This document shows, piece after piece, positions 50,876-54,306 of a DNA stretch of 54,306 bases. The position numbers and the translations under genes are program-made. How positions within the stretch are numbered: position 1 is the first letter of the stretch; each line of letters opens with the position of its first letter. This DNA is from Chitinophagales bacterium (GTDB lineage: Bacteria > Bacteroidota > Bacteroidia > Chitinophagales > Saprospiraceae). The stretch spans positions 1 to 54,306 of the forward strand of contig JAAFIM010000019.1 of NCBI GenBank assembly GCA_013297745.1, given 5' to 3'. Under the pieces are notes generated by a model. The model ran no database searches. It was not told the origin of the DNA and saw only the letters and a list, made by a program, of their open reading frames with translations.

Positions 50876-52189
50876 TTAGAAAGTATATTTAGCAGCAATT
50901 TGCAAATCTGAGTTGTACACCCTTTCAGGGATACGCAACATAGAAGGTTTGGCAGAATCATCATTTAGCATCAAAAACAATTCACCCTGTTTGGCATCTT
51001 CACCAGCATAACTGGTATAAGCGCGATATGATTTTTGCGAATTTAACGCCAAATTATTCAAACCTAAATTAGCTTGCACCCCTAAAGACCATTGTTTGGC
51101 AAACCGCCATTCATAACCCAAACCTACAGCGGCGGTCGTGCGGCTTAAATTCATATCTTGAGCTGTCATTTGTATAGGCTGTTGTTCATTTGCATTGAGA
51201 GTAGCTGTATGAAAAACCAACCCTAATTTAGCGGTAGCGTTCAAACTGTGGCGGGATGTAAGCTGGTAATGGTAAGAAACAGGCAATTCTAATAAATCTA
51301 TTCTTTGCAGCTCGTAAATTTGCGCTTTATTATACAAAGGGCTTACATTAGCTAACTCGTAACTATCCAAATAAGCAGCAGCCATAGGCAAGGTTGTACC
51401 CATAAAATCTGTGCTGGTAAATACTTGTTTATATTGCAAACCCGCGCTAATATGTTGGCGTTTAGTCAATTGATAATCTACCCCAGCACCCAACTGCAAG
51501 CCAAAAGCTACAGAATTGTCATTGGGTTGATTGGCTGTAGTGCCTAACCAAATTTGAGCCCGCAAACGGCGATTGGGTTTTTTAGCGATTACTACAGGTT
51601 CAGGTTCTTGGTTGATAGTAGGCAAAAAATCCACAACCTGCGCTTTGACCTCTGCTGGGCAAAAATCGCTATTATAAGCTAAAGGCTGGGGGGTTATAAT
51701 CTGTTTGTTTTCTTCTTTTAGCTTAATTTCTAGCAATTTGGGCGTTTCCAACTGATAAACAGCTTTGGGAAACTTAGCTTTTTGCTTTATTTTGGCTGTT
51801 TTTGAAGCTTTGGAAGAAGAATTATTTGTAGAATTTTCTGCAATAGATGAATTATTTTGATTGTTATTAGAATTTAGATAATCAGCTGTAGGCTGTTCTT
51901 TGGCAACTTGCGGGGAAGTTTTGGGATTAGCCACAGGCACAATTATTTGCTTGTTGGGCAATACATCAGATTGGGTATTGTTAGAAAATAATAAAGCATA
52001 AGTAGCCAAACTAATTCCTATAACGCTACAAAATCCTACACTAGCCCACCACCAAGCCAAACCTCTTGTTTTTTTATGCGGTTGTTGCAATTTTTGCTGC
52101 ATATTTTCCCAAGCTTGAGGCAGAAACTCAAACTCGTGATTTTGCAGCAAATGGCGCAGTTGGTCGTCGTCGGGAGAAAAATTTTTCAT
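50876..52189 (-). CDS. Membrane-anchored protein with C-terminal outer-membrane beta-barrel, sigma-factor partner
   Basis: A 437-residue protein. A cytoplasmic N-terminus of about 43 residues and one TM segment (44-68) precede an Asn/Ser/Lys-rich linker (about 75-190). The C-terminal 240 residues have alternating strands and end in Phe (KYTF), as in outer-membrane beta-barrels. It lies 67 bp downstream of the sigma-factor gene on the same strand. This TM-plus-barrel layout next to ECF sigma factors recurs in Bacteroidota, and the cytosolic segment could bind the sigma factor as an anti-sigma. That role is inferred. A4 sits between the stop and terminator. Confidence 0.8.
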   Translation of the reverse strand: MKNFSPDDDQLRHLLQNHEFEFLPQAWENMQQKLQQPHKKTRGLAWWWASVGFCSVIGISLATYALLFSNNTQSDVLPNKQIIVPVANPKTSPQVAKEQPTADYLNSNNNQNNSSIAENSTNNSSSKASKTAKIKQKAKFPKAVYQLETPKLLEIKLKEENKQIITPQPLAYNSDFCPAEVKAQVVDFLPTINQEPEPVVIAKKPNRRLRAQIWLGTTANQPNDNSVAFGLQLGAGVDYQLTKRQHISAGLQYKQVFTSTDFMGTTLPMAAAYLDSYELANVSPLYNKAQIYELQRIDLLELPVSYHYQLTSRHSLNATAKLGLVFHTATLNANEQQPIQMTAQDMNLSRTTAAVGLGYEWRFAKQWSLGVQANLGLNNLALNSQKSYRAYTSYAGEDAKQGELFLMLNDDSAKPSMLRIPERVYNSDLQIAAKYTF

Positions 52190-52256
52190 ATAAATAAAAA
52201 TCGCAGAATTGAAAAGTTGAAAGGTATAATTGTTTATAAAAGACTAGTATTTTGAG

Positions 52257-52850
52257 CTATGAAAACACGATTCTGAATTTACCGTCGCTGTTATTTTTTT
52301 TTTCCGTTTTGTATTGAGTTTGTAGCATTTTTTGCAGCTCTTGGCGAGCATAAGCTAGATGCCATTTTGATGTTCCTTCTGTAATGTTCAACATTTCGCC
52401 AATTTCTTTGTGGCGATAACCCTCCAACACATATAAACTAAATACTGTGCGGCTGGCTGTGGGCAATTGTTGTATCAATTTGTATAAATCCTCTGCCTGC
52501 AAATGCGAAAGTCCATCGTTGTGTGTGGGCGCATCTTGTTGCACTTCAAAATCCATAACTTGTTTATACTTAACGTGTTGGCGAACAAAATCTATAGCCG
52601 TATTAAACACAATTTTGGCTATCCATCCCGCTAAATTGTTTTGGTCTTCATACTTGTGCAAGCAGGTAAAAACTTTCAAAAAAGCATTGTTTAATATCTC
52701 AATCGCTTCTTCCTGATGCTTAGTATAACGCAGCGCAATCCCAAACATTTTACCAAAATAGCGTTGGTAAATTGCCTTTTGCGCAAGCGGGTGGCCTTCT
52801 CGGCAACCTACTATGAGTTCTTGGTCTGTGCTTTGGTTACTATATGACAT
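52257..52850 (-). CDS. ECF RNA polymerase sigma factor
   Basis: A 197-residue sigma70-family protein. Region 2 is QKAIYQRYFGKMFGIALRYTKHQEEAIEILNNAFLKVFTCL...NLAGWIAKIVFNTAIDFVR, region 4 is LPTASRTVFSLYVLEGYRHKEIGEMLNITEGTSKWHLAYARQELQKML. No sigma 3. The gene is upstream of the TM/barrel gene (67 bp) and divergent from the secreted beta-helix gene at 53056. Probably an envelope-stress or surface-signal response regulator. Confidence 0.93.
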   Translation of the reverse strand: MSYSNQSTDQELIVGCREGHPLAQKAIYQRYFGKMFGIALRYTKHQEEAIEILNNAFLKVFTCLHKYEDQNNLAGWIAKIVFNTAIDFVRQHVKYKQVMDFEVQQDAPTHNDGLSHLQAEDLYKLIQQLPTASRTVFSLYVLEGYRHKEIGEMLNITEGTSKWHLAYARQELQKMLQTQYKTEKKNNSDGKFRIVFS

Positions 52851-52926
52851 CGGATAAAAAAATTAAGAAGAGTGAAATAAAAAAGGATTTTTTCCCTACT
52901 CAAGTTGAAAGTTCGGTTTTAAAAGC

Positions 52927-52934
52927 TATTTTTG
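52927..52934 (+). promoter_or_regulatory. -7 box (TATTTTTG), candidate promoter of the beta-helix gene
   Basis: TATTTTTG followed by CGG lies about 120 bp upstream of the ATG at 53056. The leader would be long. It lies in the divergent region with the sigma gene. Confidence 0.4.
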
Positions 52935-53055
52935 CGGTCTAAAACGCAAGCCTTTTTGTAAAGGTTGGTTCAAACACACAAAAAAACGCTTTTTTTTTCT
53001 TTTTCTGTTATTTTTTTCTTTTTTTGTACAAAATACAACCAAAAACTTATATTAT

Positions 53056-54306
53056 ATGCGTAAATTTTACCCGCCTATACTATTTTCTATATTATTGTTT
53101 GGAATTGCAGATTCGCTTAAAGCGCAAGTTTTGCCCGCCGCTCGCGCTGTCAATTGGCGTTTGGCTGGTTACAGAAGCACAGTGCCAAACTATACTTTCA
53201 ACTATAATATGCAATTTGCGGGCTTAGTCGGCGACGGACAAACCCCCAATGATGCAGCTCTCAACGCCGTTTTGACCAATCTCAACGGCTCTTCTGCTAT
53301 TATAGAATTTCCCGCTGGCAATTTTTTGTTCAATAATCCTATAGATATTCCCGATAATATCCTTTTTCGCGGCGCGGGCGCAGACAGCACCCAATTGAGT
53401 TTTAACTTAGGCGGCACTCGCAACGCTATGCAAATTTCAGGCACATTCTCCCCCAACGACAGCAGTTCGTTTTCGGCAGCAGCAGTTAAAGGCGCGCAAA
53501 CTATAGATGTGTTAAACGCTTCCCCTTTCGTGGTGGGCGATTATTTGCATATTATCCAAAACGATAGCAATTTGATGTTCTCTACTTGGGCTTATGGCAC
53601 TTATGGGCAAATCGTGCGCGTGGTGGCTATCAATGGCAACCAAATCAGCTTAGATTCCGAACTGCGTTTGGATTACGATTTAAACCGCGCTCCTTTCGTT
53701 AGAAAAATCATACCCGCCCAAAACGTGGGGATTGAATGTCTGAAAATCAAACGCTTGGATGCGAGCGCGGGACAAACCACTAACATAGCCTTTTTATACG
53801 CTGCCAACTGCTGGCTAAAAGGGGTAGAAAGTGAATTAACCAACTTCGCACACGTCGGCATCAGCCGCAGCAGCAATATAGTGGTGCAAAATTCCTACTT
53901 TCACGACGCGCACGCTTTCGGCGGTGGCGGGCAAGGTTACGGGGTGGTGATGCAGGAAACTTCCAACGAGTGTTTGGTAGAAAATAACCATTTCCGCCGC
54001 CTACGCCATTCTATACTCTTGCAATCTGGTGCGAATGGGAACGTCAGCACCTACAATTACTCCCGTGATGCTTATTGGTCTACTTTCCCCAACAATGCGG
54101 CTGGGGATATTGCCCTGCACGGGAATAGAGCTTATGCCAATCTGTTTGAATCTAATATATTCTGTAATATCGTTATAGACGACTCACACGGCGCAAATGG
54201 CGATTACAACACCTTTTTGCGCAACCGCGCCTACCTGTACGGGATTTTCTTCTCGGCGGCAACTTCTCCCAACCAGAATTTCATCGGGAACGAGGTTACC
54301 AACCCC
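53056..54306 (+). CDS. Secreted right-handed beta-helix protein (pectate-lyase-like fold), 3' end cut by window edge
   Basis: 417 codons read from the ATG at 53056 to the window edge. Signal peptide (MRKFYPPILFSILLFGIADSLKAQ). The early segment FAGLVGDGQTPNDAALNAVLTNLNGSSAIIEFPAGNFLFNNPIDIPDNILFRGAG is typical of the pectate-lyase superfamily/polygalacturonase-like helix start. Later coils (NIVVQNSYFHDAHAFGGGGQGYGVVMQETSNECLVENNHFRRLRHSILLQSG) are right-handed parallel beta-helix repeats. No catalytic residues can be assigned. It may be a polysaccharide-acting or structural surface protein; a T9SS tail, if any, lies beyond the edge. Confidence 0.85.
   Translation, partial: MRKFYPPILFSILLFGIADSLKAQVLPAARAVNWRLAGYRSTVPNYTFNYNMQFAGLVGDGQTPNDAALNAVLTNLNGSSAIIEFPAGNFLFNNPIDIPDNILFRGAGADSTQLSFNLGGTRNAMQISGTFSPNDSSSFSAAAVKGAQTIDVLNASPFVVGDYLHIIQNDSNLMFSTWAYGTYGQIVRVVAINGNQISLDSELRLDYDLNRAPFVRKIIPAQNVGIECLKIKRLDASAGQTTNIAFLYAANCWLKGVESELTNFAHVGISRSSNIVVQNSYFHDAHAFGGGGQGYGVVMQETSNECLVENNHFRRLRHSILLQSGANGNVSTYNYSRDAYWSTFPNNAAGDIALHGNRAYANLFESNIFCNIVIDDSHGANGDYNTFLRNRAYLYGIFFSAATSPNQNFIGNEVTNP

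Overview
The window is chromosomal DNA of a Bacteroidota (Bacteroidetes) bacterium, AT-rich. Evidence: several secreted proteins end in a type IX secretion (T9SS) sorting domain (FPNP...G.Y.V/L.), uppS lies next to bamA, and many genes are preceded by TAnnTTTG -7 boxes instead of sigma70 -10 boxes and have weak or no Shine-Dalgarno sequences. Family or genus cannot be fixed from the sequence. No rRNA, tRNA, CRISPR array, prophage or transposase gene was seen.

Layout. 1-3.5 kb (minus): nucleoside phosphorylase (cut by the left edge), a single-domain voltage-gated cation channel and an acyl-CoA carboxylase beta subunit. 3.6-5.9 kb (plus): two tandem paralogous lipoproteins and a TPR-like protein. 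6.4-9.7 kb: MORN-repeat protein, KptA/Tpt1, guanylate kinase, ApaG. 10.0-13.3 kb: three unrecognised proteins, two of them paralogues. 13.3-18.6 kb: TPR protein, gamma-carbonic anhydrase-like protein, lipoprotein, Na+/solute symporter. 18.8-25.5 kb: large Clp/Hsp100-like ATPase with a degenerate first ATPase site, secreted protein, T9SS protein. 25.6-33.5 kb: XRE/S24-like regulator, two CxxCH-containing T9SS proteins, an eCIS-type AAA+ ATPase and a membrane-anchored nuclease-like protein. 34.2-41.7 kb: flippase-like membrane protein, ScpA, UppS, BamA, GrpB-like protein. 41.8-44.5 kb: ferritin and a duplicated cytochrome c lipoprotein, one copy frameshifted. 45.2-50.4 kb: His-rich COG0523 metallochaperone, zinc-ribbon protein, WG-repeat protein, HNH nuclease, DraRnl-like RNA ligase. 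50.9-54.3 kb: ECF sigma factor with a TM/beta-barrel partner, and a divergent secreted beta-helix protein cut by the right edge.

The most distinctive content is non-coding: palindrome-rich, transposase-less repeats. Family A (about 358 bp, 15-bp terminal inverted repeats, flanking direct repeats) has four copies, all in the same orientation. Families B, C and D are related by shared hairpin modules or ends. C is inserted in B1 and B2 in A2. At four sites the insertion lies exactly between a stop codon and that transcription unit's intrinsic terminator, so the elements would form part of mRNA 3' UTRs. I regard this as the best candidate for an undescribed system here, followed by the 10.0-13.3 kb three-gene cluster and the Clp-like ATPase.
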